Program-made: the position numbers and the translations under genes
Origin: Mauremys mutica
Taxonomy: Eukaryota; Chordata; Testudines; Geoemydidae
Assembly (NCBI RefSeq): GCF_020497125.1
Contig: NC_059072.1
Location: 277,866,045 to 277,930,044, forward strand
Direction: 5' to 3'
DNA: 64,000 nt
The notes under the pieces: model-generated
The model's input: the letters and a program-made list of their open reading frames with translations, nothing else
Told to the model about the DNA's origin: nothing
The model's database searches: none
Shown here: in pieces, positions 1 to 9,342 of the stretch
Position numbering within the stretch: position 1 is the stretch's first letter
Layout: each line of letters starts with the position of its first letter

Positions 1-2
1 GT

Positions 3-488
3 TGGCGGCTCCTTCACGGGGCCGTGAGCACGGGCGTGTACTTGGCGCGGTTTACCCCTGTCCCCAACACCTGCCCCTTTTGCGGCGTGAAGGAGACCCT
101 GGCGCATGTTTATTTAGAGTGCGCCAGGTTGCAACCCCTGTTCCGGCTCCTCTTGGATCTCCTATTGCGTTTTTGGTTGCACTTTTCCCCTCACCTGTTT
201 ATCTATGCACTCCCCATCCGTGGCCCCACGAAGTCGCGGGATCTCCTTGTCAACCTCCTCTTAGTCCTGGCCAAACTGGCCATCTATAAAACCAGGGAGA
301 GGAGGTTGGCCGATGGGATTTCCTGCGACTGTGGGGCCTATTTCCGCTCCTCCGTCCGTTCACGCATCCGGGCGGAGTTCCTCTGGGCGGCGTCCACTGG
401 CTCCCTTGACGCCTTCGAGGAGCAGTGGGCGTTGTCCGGGGTTCTCTGCTCGGTGTCCCCATCTGGTTCCCTTCGTTTAGCCCTATGA
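3..488 (+). CDS. Tx1-clade LINE ORF2 protein, C-terminal fragment
   Basis: The frame is open from the window edge to a TGA at 486-488, so this is the C-terminal end of a much longer endonuclease/reverse transcriptase protein whose catalytic domains lie upstream of the window. The visible part starts with a segment including LARFTPVPNT, then a zinc-finger motif CX2CX7HX4C (CPFC at nt 72-83, His and last Cys about nt 105-122). After it comes the tail with LLLVLAKLAIYKTRERR and FEEQWALSGVLCSV, which in the Tx1 clade closes ORF2. Such fingers are thought to help bind template RNA. No stop or frameshift breaks the 162 codons seen, while all other LINE frames in the window are decayed, so this copy is relatively young. 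Base composition is far richer in G+C than the flanking DNA. Whether the whole element is active cannot be judged from this end alone. Confidence 0.72.
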   Translation, partial: WRLLHGAVSTGVYLARFTPVPNTCPFCGVKETLAHVYLECARLQPLFRLLLDLLLRFWLHFSPHLFIYALPIRGPTKSRDLLVNLLLVLAKLAIYKTRERRLADGISCDCGAYFRSSVRSRIRAEFLWAASTGSLDAFEEQWALSGVLCSVSPSGSLRLAL

Positions 489-589
489 CCTCACTCCCGC
501 TCCTGTTTTTTTCATTAGTTGTCCCACGTACTTAGTTAGTGTCCCGGACCTGTGGATCCTCTCCTTAGGCTGGGGGGAGGTCCTTTAGC

Positions 590-614
590 AGTGGGCGGGC
601 TTCGCCCGCCCACT
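590..614 (+). repeat. Terminal hairpin of Tx1 LINE 3' UTR
   Basis: A perfect stem: GTGGGCGGGC at 591-600 pairs with GCCCGCCCAC at 604-613 around a TTC loop, and A590-T614 adds an eleventh pair. It sits about 100 bases after the ORF2 stop, where a LINE-encoded reverse transcriptase would recognise its RNA. That role is inference from position. Confidence 0.7.
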
Positions 615-620
615 TCCTGG

Positions 621-2468
621 ATACTAATAGGACCAGACTCCTGTACCACACTGGCCTGGGTCTGTCACAGTATGTACATTGAAATTAATGTCTATCAGCA
701 TTTACTGATAAAAATCTTATCCTTCTGAATCTACCTATAATGCAATGAGGTCATGTGGTTCCCATGAGGCACTACCTCCCTTCCCCTAAGAGTTTCCTTA
801 ATTGTGTAAATTTTTTTGACAAAAATGAAATTGTTTTTGTCATTTTTTTTCCTGAAAAAAGTAGTTTTCTGACCAGTTCATAAATGTACCAAGAACTTGC
901 TAAACTTGAAAGTGTAAACCACATTTTACCTGTTCGGGAGCCAGCTACAAAAGGGGGAGGGACCATCTCCCTTACACAAGCCAGCCACAAAACAGACTTT
1001 ATGCCCCATTGACTGCAGCGATTACTCCTGACTGGCATTAGCCACTCAGAAAGAGGCAGGGCCATACTGCACACCACCCAGCATAATTGGTATTCCACCA
1101 AGGGGAACGCCTACAGAACACCCTTGAATCCTCACCATATCCACAAGCTGCAGGACATGGATCATTTGAACTTTGTGCTTACCATCCGTTTAACCATAAT
1201 ACAGAAAGGAAACATTTCCAAATTTGGAAATGGGGATGAGTGTAGGAAAATGCAGACATACCCATAAGGATTCCCATCACAATTACAAGCAAAAGACAAG
1301 TTTGGGACTCAAGGAGGAAGCATTTCTGGGTATGATCACTGTCACAAGAATTTAAACAAGAACTTTTAAATATTTACAATAACCAAGAATGATCAGATAC
1401 TGAACAAAGCAATACTTAATCCAAATTGGATCCCATTCCCACACTTATATTACAATATGCTATCCCAGATTAACAACAAAAATGAACTCCCCCTATTTAT
1501 TGAAATCTAAAAACCTGCAATCTCCTTCATCTCCTGGTTTAATAGAAATCAGATATACTGATGTTATTGTGTTGTAAACTGTAAATGCAAGATCATAAAG
1601 GACTGTACATTTATTTTTAAAGTGCTACCATCAGTGTATTCAATAATAATTGTAGAAAATTGCTCAGTCTTTCTTCAGCTACTGCTTGGCAAGTAATTTC
1701 ATCTGAACATATAGGCCTTAATGATCCTTTGTAGTAAAGTTGTACTAAATCCTTATATGCTAAAGGGATTTAAATTTAGGATACTTAGCAAAGTATAGAT
1801 GTGCTAAGAGTTTACCTGGGAGCTGCTAAGTGCCAGGCTGATAAATAATGAATGAGCTGCCTTGGTTCATCTGATCCTCTCTCGCCTTGTCCATATTGTG
1901 GAAAAGCATTGTGTAAGACAACTTGCTGACGAACATTTTTCCCTAGTGTGGAAAGGTGAGCCATGTTTTGGCTTTGGCTTCCCAGTGGTTAAGCGTTAAA
2001 GTTCACACACTGGGACTCCCACTATCAACATATTCAGATGTGTTCACTCCAGACAGTTTTAGTTACAGTATCTGGACTCGCTCAAGATGGCATATAAAAC
2101 ACTTGGACGTGCCTCATTCCCTTTTACATTGAGAATATAATGGTATGTAGTGAGCAGGTAAACTGAGATACACATGTGGATCATAAAAATTTTACCAAAA
2201 TTCCCACAGTCATCACAACATAGCTTTTAAATTCAACTGTCCTCATCCATCTTAAGGGCAAAATTATGTTTAACATTGTGGTAAACACATTTTCAAACAT
2301 GATCTTTTTTTCCAATATTGGCAAAGCTTCTGTGATATCCTCTTGCCAGTCTGTTATGTGCCTCTCTTAAATGCTCCTATCTTTCATATACCTTTCTACG
2401 GATTTCCCCAGGCCTCATTGACAAAACAAGCAACAAAACATTCAGATCCCACCTCTGAAGAAGCTTAT
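621..2468. other. Unassigned AT-rich DNA
   Basis: No gene, no recognised repeat and no convincing exon. The longest frame (minus strand, 772-1101) shows no domain or known motif and looks like a chance frame. Small A- and T-runs only. Confidence 0.5.
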
Positions 2469-2471
2469 TTA

Positions 2472-2741
2472 GGCCAGGTCTACACAAGCACTTAAGTCAG
2501 CAAAACTTTTGTCATTTAGGGTGTGAAAAATAACATACCCCTTAGCAATATAAGTTTTGCTGGCATAATCTTCCATGTCCAGAGCACTATGTCTGTGGGA
2601 GACACGCTCTGACTGATATAGCTACCGCCGCTTGTTGAGATGGTTTTATTATGCCTATGGGAGAGCTCTCTCCTGTCAGCATAATGCAGTTCCATGAGCA
2701 TTCTTACAGTGGAATGCGAGCTTGTAAGTGTAGACACAGCC
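2472..2741. mobile_element. PIF/Harbinger-like MITE (TTA target)
   Basis: Non-autonomous DNA element. Left terminus GGCCAGGTCTACAC (2472-2485) and right terminus GTGTAGACACAGCC (2728-2741) are inverted copies with two mismatches in 14. The trinucleotide TTA flanks both sides (2469-2471 and 2742-2744), the target duplication typical of the PIF/Harbinger superfamily. No transposase frame inside. A related copy in the opposite orientation lies at 50372-50653. Confidence 0.75.
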
Positions 2742-2744
2742 TTA

Positions 2745-3628
2745 GTGCTCACCTCATACATGGAATTCCACTGATATTTGATTTATTAGGTTGTTAAGCC
2801 TATGGTGGACATAAAAATATAATAGGCCCAGAACAAATGAGGAAAATCAATAGGTACCAGAAATGACCCAGGAAAAAAATATCAAAAAGACCCAGCATAA
2901 CAAAAGTAGGGTTTAAATGATCCAGTACAGAGGAGAGTGTCCCAATACAGAGAAGTCAAAGAGAGTTTGGAGTGGGATGGTGGACCTGGAATAGCTTAAA
3001 GGTGTTTAATGGGCAGCAATGAAAAACGTAAGCATCTGAAGAGGGGTGAACAGTATCCTAGAGCAGTCAGAAAATCAGAATCTTGGAGGATTTGGGGCAT
3101 GAAACAGATTATAGACCAGTGACAAGTGGGAAAAAAAGATCAGACAGATGGACTAGCTGAAAGGAAAAGGCTAAAGACTTGCTGCACACTTGCAAAACCA
3201 CAGGAAATGGCAGAATTGGCTAGGATTGTCTTGCACATTTTAAAATTATTTTTATTTATTATATTATATTTTAAACTAACAACACAGAATTATAAGATAG
3301 AATCTAGTATTACAGTCCAGATCTTAGGCTCCACTCCACAGCCAGTACAAATGCCAGTTATACTCCTTTTCTCTAGCGCAGGGGTGTGCTGAGCCAGGAG
3401 GGCACATGGCTGGAATAAATTACTCTGGCTCTCCTAGCCAGAGCATAATAATCCCTTGGGGACTGTTAAAATGTGGCTTAATGTAAAGCAGCACTGAGGA
3501 TGCTCATATTATGCCAAGGGTCAAGTAAGTCTCCAGCTGCTCAAAAATTGAGCAGTACAAAGATGGCATCACAGCTGAATTGTGGAGCAAAGGTGGCTGT
3601 ACAAGTAAAACTAGAATCTAGCTGTAGT
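2745..3628. other. Unassigned AT-rich DNA
   Basis: No recognised gene or repeat. The frame at 3126-3392 is low in information (Lys and hydrophobic runs) and has no recognisable domain. Confidence 0.45.
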
Positions 3629-3800
3629 AATATCTGTATTATTATTATTTAACATTTATATTGATACAATGTAGAGGCCAGTCAGATTGGGACCTCATTG
3701 TGCTGGCTACAGTACAAATAAATTGAAAATGACATCCCTACCCCAAGACCTTACAATATAAAAGAAAAAAAAGTACATGGATGAGACAAACAAAATGGGT
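3629..3800 (+). repeat. Old SINE-like relic
   Basis: Diverged copy of a common amniote/turtle short repeat that I recognise by the order of segments: a TATTATTATT start, a piece around CCTCATTGTGCTGGC, GTACAAATAAA, and CCCCAAGACCTTACAAT. The same order is seen at 50165-50285 and, weaker, at 53045-53110. No target duplication is visible; family name uncertain. Confidence 0.5.
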
Positions 3801-4479
3801 CAGAGTAGGGGCAAGGAAAAAAGGATAACCATAAGAATGTTAGTATCATTAATGACCCCATAGTGAAGGCTATGTTAACACTTGCACTGAAAGCCAGTCT
3901 AAAATCCCTCTATTATACACTTCAGTGATTGAATATAGACTCCAAATGTGGCACAATAATTCTTCACTTCTCATGAGGACAGCTGAATTTTCTGTGTAAT
4001 CTTTCTAATGACATTTTTACTACTTTTTACGAGGGGAATATTTAGAACGTTCTCTCTGAAATGTTGTCATTTGCCCTCACATTTCTGTGCATCCCTTTAG
4101 CTAAACAACCACAGGTTACACTTGTACCCTTAGTGACAATACCTCAGACATAGGCTCATTTTGACCTCTTAAAATTAAAGAAACACTCGTTTGCCTTATG
4201 GCGCTTTAAAAGGGCCAGATTCATAAAGCTGAATACAGTTATGAAGCAGCTGGGAGAACGAATTTAAACAGACAAATGAGGCAGATAATTGGGTAAAGTT
4301 TAAACATATTTAACTTATCCCACAATCAAGAGAGAAGACTGCACTGGTAAAAAAAAAAAAAACCTTGCCTGGCTTAGAGGGGAAATGAAAGCCCCTGTGA
4401 AAAAACAAAACAACAAAAACAAACAATCCGTACACTATGTAACACATAGAAAACAAGTGAAGTTGATAGCTTCTGCTTT
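3801..4479. other. Unassigned DNA
   Basis: No gene or clear repeat. Contains a 12-13 base A-run at about 4350 and A-rich simple sequence near 4400-4425. Confidence 0.45.
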
Positions 4480-4797
4480 ATATTTATTGCTAGGTATTAT
4501 AGAAAATTGGTAAGAGTAGCAAAAAGAGAAATCTATGGGCAGCATTACTATGGACAATAAGGATTTTTTTTAAGTATATTAGGAACAAAAGCAATTCTAA
4601 CAATAGTGCTGGATCGTTATTACATGGAAATGGTGGAAAGGTTAATAATGCAGAAGAGGCAGAACCATTCAATAAATATTTCTGTTCTGTACTGGAAAAG
4701 AGACAGCTCAGCCAGTTGATATAGTCATGTCATGTGATGATTAAATACTTTCCATTCCAACAGAACTGAGGATGCTAAACAGCATCCACTGAAGTTA

Positions 4798-5518
4798 TAT
4801 GTAGTAATTGTAACCATGTCAGTCCCAGCATACTAGGGAGACAAGGTGTGTGAAGTTATATCTTTTATTGGACCAACTTCTCTTGTTGTTTTGAGCTACA
4901 CAGAAATCTTCTTCATGTCTGGGAAAGCTAGTAAGGGTATGTCTATACTACCCGCCGGATTGGTGGGCAGTGGGAGTCAATTTATCGCGTCTAGTGAAGA
5001 AGCAATCAATTGACCCCTGAGTGCTCTCCCGTCGACTCCTGTACTCCATCACCGCGAGAGGCGCAGGCGGAGTCAATGGGGGAGTGGCAGCAGTCGATGC
5101 ACTGCAGTGAAGGCACCACAATGAGTAGATCTAAATACGTCGACTTCGGCTACGTTATTCACGTAGATCTATTCCTCCCTCTCCCCCCACCAACTGTAGA
5201 CCAGGTCGTAGAGTCACAGCTAATACAAGATCAAACAGATAGTTTAGTATAAGTAGTTAGCATATAATCTGTAACACATTAACCCCTCTTTTTCTCCTTT
5301 GATTGAAGGGGTATTAACAGGCCACTTTACCTTGAATGGTCCCAGAGAATATGTGCTAACTACTTGTGCCAAACTATCTGTTGGATTTTGTATATAGCTG
5401 TGACACTCAGTACCTATCCCAGACCTGAAGAAGAAATCCTTGTTGCTTGAAATCTTGTCTCTCACCAGCAGAAGGTGGCCTAATAAAAGATTACCTCACC
5501 CACCTAGTCTCTCTACAA
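4798..5518. mobile_element. Foldback element, Penelope-like terminal repeat (family B)
   Basis: Long inverted repeat inserted in CR1. AAGTTA flanks it (4792-4797 and 5519-5524), and CR1 reads on across the join. The left arm (about 4840-4925, including TTTTATTGGACCAACTTCT) is repeated inverted near the right end (about 5400-5515, AGAAGGTGGCC then TAATAAAAGATTACCTCACC). A second inverted pair lies nearer the centre: AACAGATAGTTT with AAGTAGTTAGC at about 5233-5262 against CTAACTACTTG with AAACTATCTGTT at about 5357-5382. A MITE (4934-5207) later entered the left side. The right arm contains CTGAAGA (5425-5431) and GAAA (5449-5452), spaced as in a hammerhead ribozyme core. No protein frame. Assignment to Penelope-like elements is from memory of such motifs and is uncertain. 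Confidence 0.6.
4934..5207. mobile_element. MITE nested in foldback element
   Basis: Short non-autonomous DNA element beginning AGGGTATGTCTATACT and ending near CTGTAGACCAGGTC, roughly inverted ends of the same GTCTACA type as the TTA-flanked MITEs at 2472 and 50372. GTA is found on both sides (4931-4933 and 5208-5210). Internal sequence includes TACGTCGACTTCGGCTACG and is typical of a turtle MITE family. No transposase. Confidence 0.62.
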
Positions 5519-5624
5519 AAGTTAGATATTTTTAAATTAGCAGGTCCAGATAACTTACATTCAAGATTTTTAAAGAGCTGGACAAGAAGCTTTCTGAATC
5601 ATTAATGTTTATTTTTAATTAGTC

Positions 5625-6835
5625 CATGGGCAATGGGTGAACCATGGGGAGGCTAGCCCCTGGCCGACATGCCTCTTTTGCTCGGGTCCCTGCCCCTCCT
5701 GCCCCTGCTGGAGCCCAGAAACTCCCCGCTCCCCAGCCCTGGGCTGCCCAAGTGCCCGCCCCTGCAGCCCAAGGGAGGTGGGCAGTCCAAAACCTGGAGC
5801 AGCAGGAGGGTGGGCAGAGCAACCCTCCCGAGGCCCAGAGCTCCAGCCAGGCAGGTAGCACAGCAGAGCGCCAGGAGGGTGGGCAGCATGGACCCCAATG
5901 CCCCAGCCCCAGGCGGGCAGGCTGCACAAGCACCTGCTTCAGCCACCCGGAGTCCCTGGCTGCAGGGTGGCCCCTACTATCCCCAGCCCAGGTCAAGGGT
6001 ACCAGAGCCCTCTCACAAGTGTGTGTGTTGTGGGAGGCAGGGGCCACCGCCCCTCCACCCGAGGTGGAGGAGAAAGTAGCCCCCTGCCCCAGGTCCCCCA
6101 CCCAGGGCAGTCACCATAGAGGGACCCAGGCCTCCCACAGCTGTCTGTGCATCTCTCCCCGACCTGACTCTGGATGGCCAGAGGTGGGGGCTCAGAGCTG
6201 CAGACCAGCCATGATAAGAGCTGGGCAGGCAGCTGTTGGGAGCCACAGTGGACCCTCCATCTGCCCGCAGTGCGGGGGGCCCAAGCAGCCCTTGGTCTGT
6301 GTCCCTGGGGCAGATGGAGGGTCCTCACAGCTTCCCATGCAGCTCATACTGTGGCCAGGCTGTGACTCCAGGCCCCCTCGCTGGGTGGATCTAGGTCGGG
6401 GAGAGCCATGCCAGCAGCTGTGGGGAGCTGGCCTGGAGTCGTGCACCATCCACCTGCCCCGGGCAGGTGGGGAGCAAGGTGGTTTGGACACGGGCCAGGG
6501 GCTGCTCTCAGCCCCCCTGAACCCTGGAAGGTGGAGGGTCCATGATAGCTCCCCACAGCTTCCTGGGCTCCCTGGTTGTGCTTCATGTTGGCCTGGCCGG
6601 GGGGTGGGGCCTTGGGGAGAAGAGGGTCTGTCCACTTGCAAAAAGTGGGAGGGCCCTGTCCCCTGTCTTCTCCAATTCCGGCGCCACTGGCTTGGGGCCC
6701 CGGCCACAGGGGAAGGAAAAGTCCAGCGGAGCATGTGGGAAGCGGATGGGGGCCTTGAGGTGGAGTGTGGGCAGAGCCACACAGGCACTTTGGGGAGGCA
6801 AAGCCTTCCCTTCCCTTTGATACCCACCACTCATG
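5625..6835. mobile_element. GC-rich 1.2-kb insert in CR1, possibly hAT-type
   Basis: A sharply GC-rich block interrupts the CR1 body. AATTAGTC (5617-5624) and AATTAGGG (6836-6843) flank it, fitting a decayed 8-bp target duplication, and the CR1 sequence resumes directly after. The ends are imperfect inverted repeats: CATGGGCAATGGGTG at the left, and CATGAGTGGTGGGTA when the right end is read on the minus strand. Inside are diverged repeats in both directions built on GTGGACCCTCCATCTGCC and its complement (6248-6340, 6410-6570). Long frames run on both strands (up to 417 codons at 5644-6897, 212 codons on the minus strand), but they are Pro/Gly/Ala-rich, mutually overlapping, show no domain, and one runs past the insert into CR1. 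I read them as chance frames of GC-rich DNA. Confidence 0.55.
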
Positions 6836-7559
6836 AATTAGGGAACACGGAGGAAGTCCCAGAAGCCTGGAAGAAAACTAATGTGCTAATATTTTAAAAG
6901 GTTACCCAAGTCATCCTGGTTAATTTTAAACCTGTCAGCATGGCATGGATCCTGGGCAAATAATGGACTGGGTGATATGGCACATGATTAATAAAGAATT
7001 AAAGGAGGATAAAATAATTAATGCCAATCATCATGGTTTATGGAAAATAGATCTTGTAAAATTAGCATGATACCATTTTATGAGATTACATACTCACTCA
7101 TAAAAGTCACAGGTGATGTATTATCTATAGACTTCTCCAAGACATTTGTCTTTTTACTGAACAACATTTTGATTGAGAAACTAGAATGATATAAATCAAC
7201 ATTGCATTAGTTAAGCAGGTTAAAAAACTGGCAACTGATAACTCTCAAAATGTAATTGTAAATGGTGAATCATTATTGAGAAAGTGTGTTAATATGATCT
7301 GAAATCATCACTCAAATTTACAGATGATACAAATATTGAGGGAGTGGCAAATAAATAAGAGAACAGGTCAGTGATGTAGAGTGATCTGAACCACTTGTTA
7401 AGCTGAGTGGAAGCAAACATTGTAGTCCATGGGGGACTATGGTGAATTATCAGCTGAACAGTATTTTGCTATGGCCAAAAGGGCTAATAAGATGCTTGAA
7501 TGTATAAACAGGGGGTTATTGAATAGGAGTAGGGAGGTTATATTATCTCTATATTTGGC

Positions 7560-7762
7560 AATGGTATGATTGCTACTGGAATACTGGGTCCTGTTCTGGT
7601 ATCCACAATTCAAGAAGGATGTTGATAAACTGGAGAGGGTTCAGAGAAGTGTCACAAGAATGATCAAGGGATTGGGAAACCTGCCTTATAGTGAGAGACT
7701 CAGAGAGCTCGAAGTATTTAGCTCAACAAAGAATAGGTTAATAAATAATTTGATCAGTCTAT
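7560..7762 (+). pseudogene. CR1 ORF2 C-terminal remnant
   Basis: Translation gives the CR1 motif order: LLEYWVLFWYPQFKKDVDKL, then ERVQRSVTRMIKGL, then YSERLRELEVFSSTKNRL. In intact CR1 this region follows the reverse transcriptase (consensus of the form [46 protein letters not shown]). Here the frame opens and closes within about 65 codons; upstream the reverse transcriptase is broken by stops. Confidence 0.85.
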
Positions 7763-8140
7763 AAGTACCTGCATGGGGACCAGAAATTTGATGACATAAT
7801 TCTCTTCAACTTCCAGTTATTGTTCTATCTTTGTTTGCTAGACTGAAACCAAACAAATTCAGACTAGAAATAGCATACTCCCCCCACTCCTCCTACACAC
7901 ACACTTTTTTTTTTAACAGTGAAGGTAATTAACCACTAGAACAATTCAATAAAGGTGGTGGTGGATTCTCCATCAGGCAAGGTTAGATTTCCCCCCGTCC
8001 CTGAAATAGAGGACATAATTTAATCACAGTTATTGGACCTGACACAGGAATTAATTATGGGAAGTCCTATATGTGGTATTATGCAGACAAGATTATCACA
8101 ATGTTCCCTTCTGGAGTTCAGATCTATGAATTCTATATAG

Positions 8141-8304
8141 AATAAAGGTTTTGAACTACATAATGTAGTGACCTACAAGGCCGGCTGGATAACACTAGCA
8201 ATGGGGGTCAGCTCTGGGAGAGAGAATGAACATTTCTACCCCTTTGGAGTCACCTCTACCTACTTTCTCTCCATATCTTTTTTCTGTAGACGATGCTTAT
8301 CTGC
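8141..8304. other. Unassigned spacer
   Basis: Short stretch between the CR1 3' end and a SINE relic; nothing recognised. Confidence 0.4.
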
Positions 8305-8745
8305 CCTCCTTACTGTAGTAGGTGAGTACTTCCCTACCTCACAGGAGTGTTGTGAGGATAAACATAGTAAAGATTATGAATTACTCAGATACTATCATCC
8401 CCACTTTACAGAAGTGGAACTGAGACATAGATAGAGAACAGGGACAGGCTTTCAAAGGGTTTTAGGCACCTCAGGAGTCAAATAGTCACAAAGTCAGATT
8501 TTCAGAAGTGCCTAGGCAAATGTGATTCCAATGGCAGTTAAGTGCCTAACCTGGTTTAGGCACTTTTGAAAATCCCAGTTAGCACCGATCTGCATCTTTA
8601 GGCCCATAATGCTTTTGAAAGTCTGGCTCTAAGTAACTTAACCAAGATTACATGGGAAATCTGTAGCAGGGCAGAGTATTGAAGCAGGTTTTCTGAATTC
8701 AGCTAGCTCCCTAATCACTGGAGCACCCTATCTGTGAATGACCAA
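8305..8745 (+). repeat. MIR/CORE-like SINE relic split by palindromic MITE
   Basis: Left part contains CTCACAGGAGTGTTGTGAGG and CCCCACTTTACAGAAG followed by GAACTGAGACATAG; right part (about 8633-8745) contains AAGTAACTTAACCAAG and GAATTCAGCTAGCTCCCTAA then CACTGGAGCACC. This is the segment order of a widespread amniote SINE. The middle (about 8442-8632) is a palindromic MITE (separate entry). Confidence 0.6.
8442..8632. mobile_element. Palindromic MITE (GGCTTTCAAA type)
   Basis: Inverted ends: GGCTTTCAAAGGGTTTTAGG at the left against a right end around CTTTTGAAAGTCTGGC. An inner inverted pair, TTTTCAGAAGTGCCTAGGCA and TTTAGGCACTTTTGAAAAT, makes the whole element foldable. It sits inside a SINE at almost the same point as the related MITE at 42690-42878. 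Confidence 0.6.
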
Positions 8746-9116
8746 AAGTGATATTGTTGCTGTACAAGGCATAAAGATTCAAGGTGTTTCCCATAGGATA
8801 TGAATGGGGCAAGGGGTTGTGCAGAGGAAAATCAATCGCACTCTTGATGATAACATTTCTAGAGAGAGAAAGTGGGTTAGACATTCTAATAGAATAGTTT
8901 TAATAGTGCCTAAGACCATCACATCTCTAGAGCAAACAAACAGATATGGTGGTACTGGACTTGGGGGTAAAACAGTGATGTGGTATTAGACTTGATGATT
9001 GAAAAATCAAAGGAGGCAGGAATCCAACTCTCTAAGGAAAATAAAGCTGAAAAACCACCCTGGAAGTCAGGATTGCACATGGAAACAACAGTGGCTAAAG
9101 AAGAATAGCAGTTTTT
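8746..9116. other. Unassigned DNA
   Basis: No recognised gene or repeat. Confidence 0.4.
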
Positions 9117-9124
9117 ATCATGGT

Positions 9125-9334
9125 CAGGGCTGGCTCCAGGGGTTTTGCTGCCCCAAGTAGCCAAAAAAAAAAAAAAGCCACAATCGTGATCTGCAGCAAT
9201 TCAGCGGAGGTCCTTCACTCCGAGCGGGAGGGACCCGCCGCTGAATTGCGGCCGAATACCTGAAAGTGCCACCCCACTCCAGAGTTGCCGCCCCAAGCAC
9301 CTGCTTGATAAGCTGGTGCCTGGAGCCTGCCCTG
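9125..9334. mobile_element. hAT-like non-autonomous element (CAGGGCTGGCTCCAGG type)
   Basis: Left end CAGGGCTGGCTCCAGG and right end CTGGAGCCTGCCCTG are inverted repeats. A perfect 8-bp duplication ATCATGGT flanks it (9117-9124 and 9335-9342), diagnostic for hAT-type insertion. Internal sequence is GC-rich with an internal inverted pair (AATTCAGCGG and CCGCTGAATT) and an A-run at 9160-9175. No coding capacity. A fragment of the same family lies at 13843-13939. Confidence 0.85.
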
Positions 9335-9342
9335 ATCATGGT

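Larger units (their letters stand above)
1..620 (+). mobile_element. Tx1-clade L1 LINE, 3' end
   Basis: This is the 3' terminal part of a non-LTR retrotransposon, cut by the window start. It holds the end of the second open frame (to 488) and a short 3' untranslated stretch that finishes in a strong hairpin at 590-614. The assignment rests on the protein: a CCHC finger followed by a conserved tail that I recognise from Tx1-clade L1 elements of fish, frog and reptile. I see no poly-A tail or target duplication, so the exact 3' border near 620 is approximate. Confidence 0.75.
4480..8140 (+). mobile_element. CR1 LINE, decayed, with nested insertions
   Basis: One sense-strand CR1 element in three blocks: 4480-4797, 5519-5624 and 6836-8140. 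The blocks join in CR1 order. The first encodes a region before the reverse transcriptase; the second and third join through the stretch equivalent to AGPDNLHPRVLKEL and VPEAWKKTNV; then follow a decayed reverse transcriptase, the C-terminal motif (pseudogene 7560-7762) and a CR1 3' UTR ending near 8140 with a TTCTATAT-type tail. The interruptions are a foldback element (4798-5518) and a GC-rich insert (5625-6835), each flanked by short duplications. Many stops and indels show an old copy. Confidence 0.8.

Noticed and set aside
5625..6835. CpG island promoter
   Set aside because: GC-rich, but CpG dinucleotides look sparse against CCTGCC/CAGG-type steps, and the block is an insertion inside a dead LINE.
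5644..6897. 417-codon frame as a host protein gene
   Set aside because: Pro/Gly/Ala-rich with no domain, overlaps long frames on the other strand, and runs out of the GC-rich insert into CR1 before stopping; best explained by composition.
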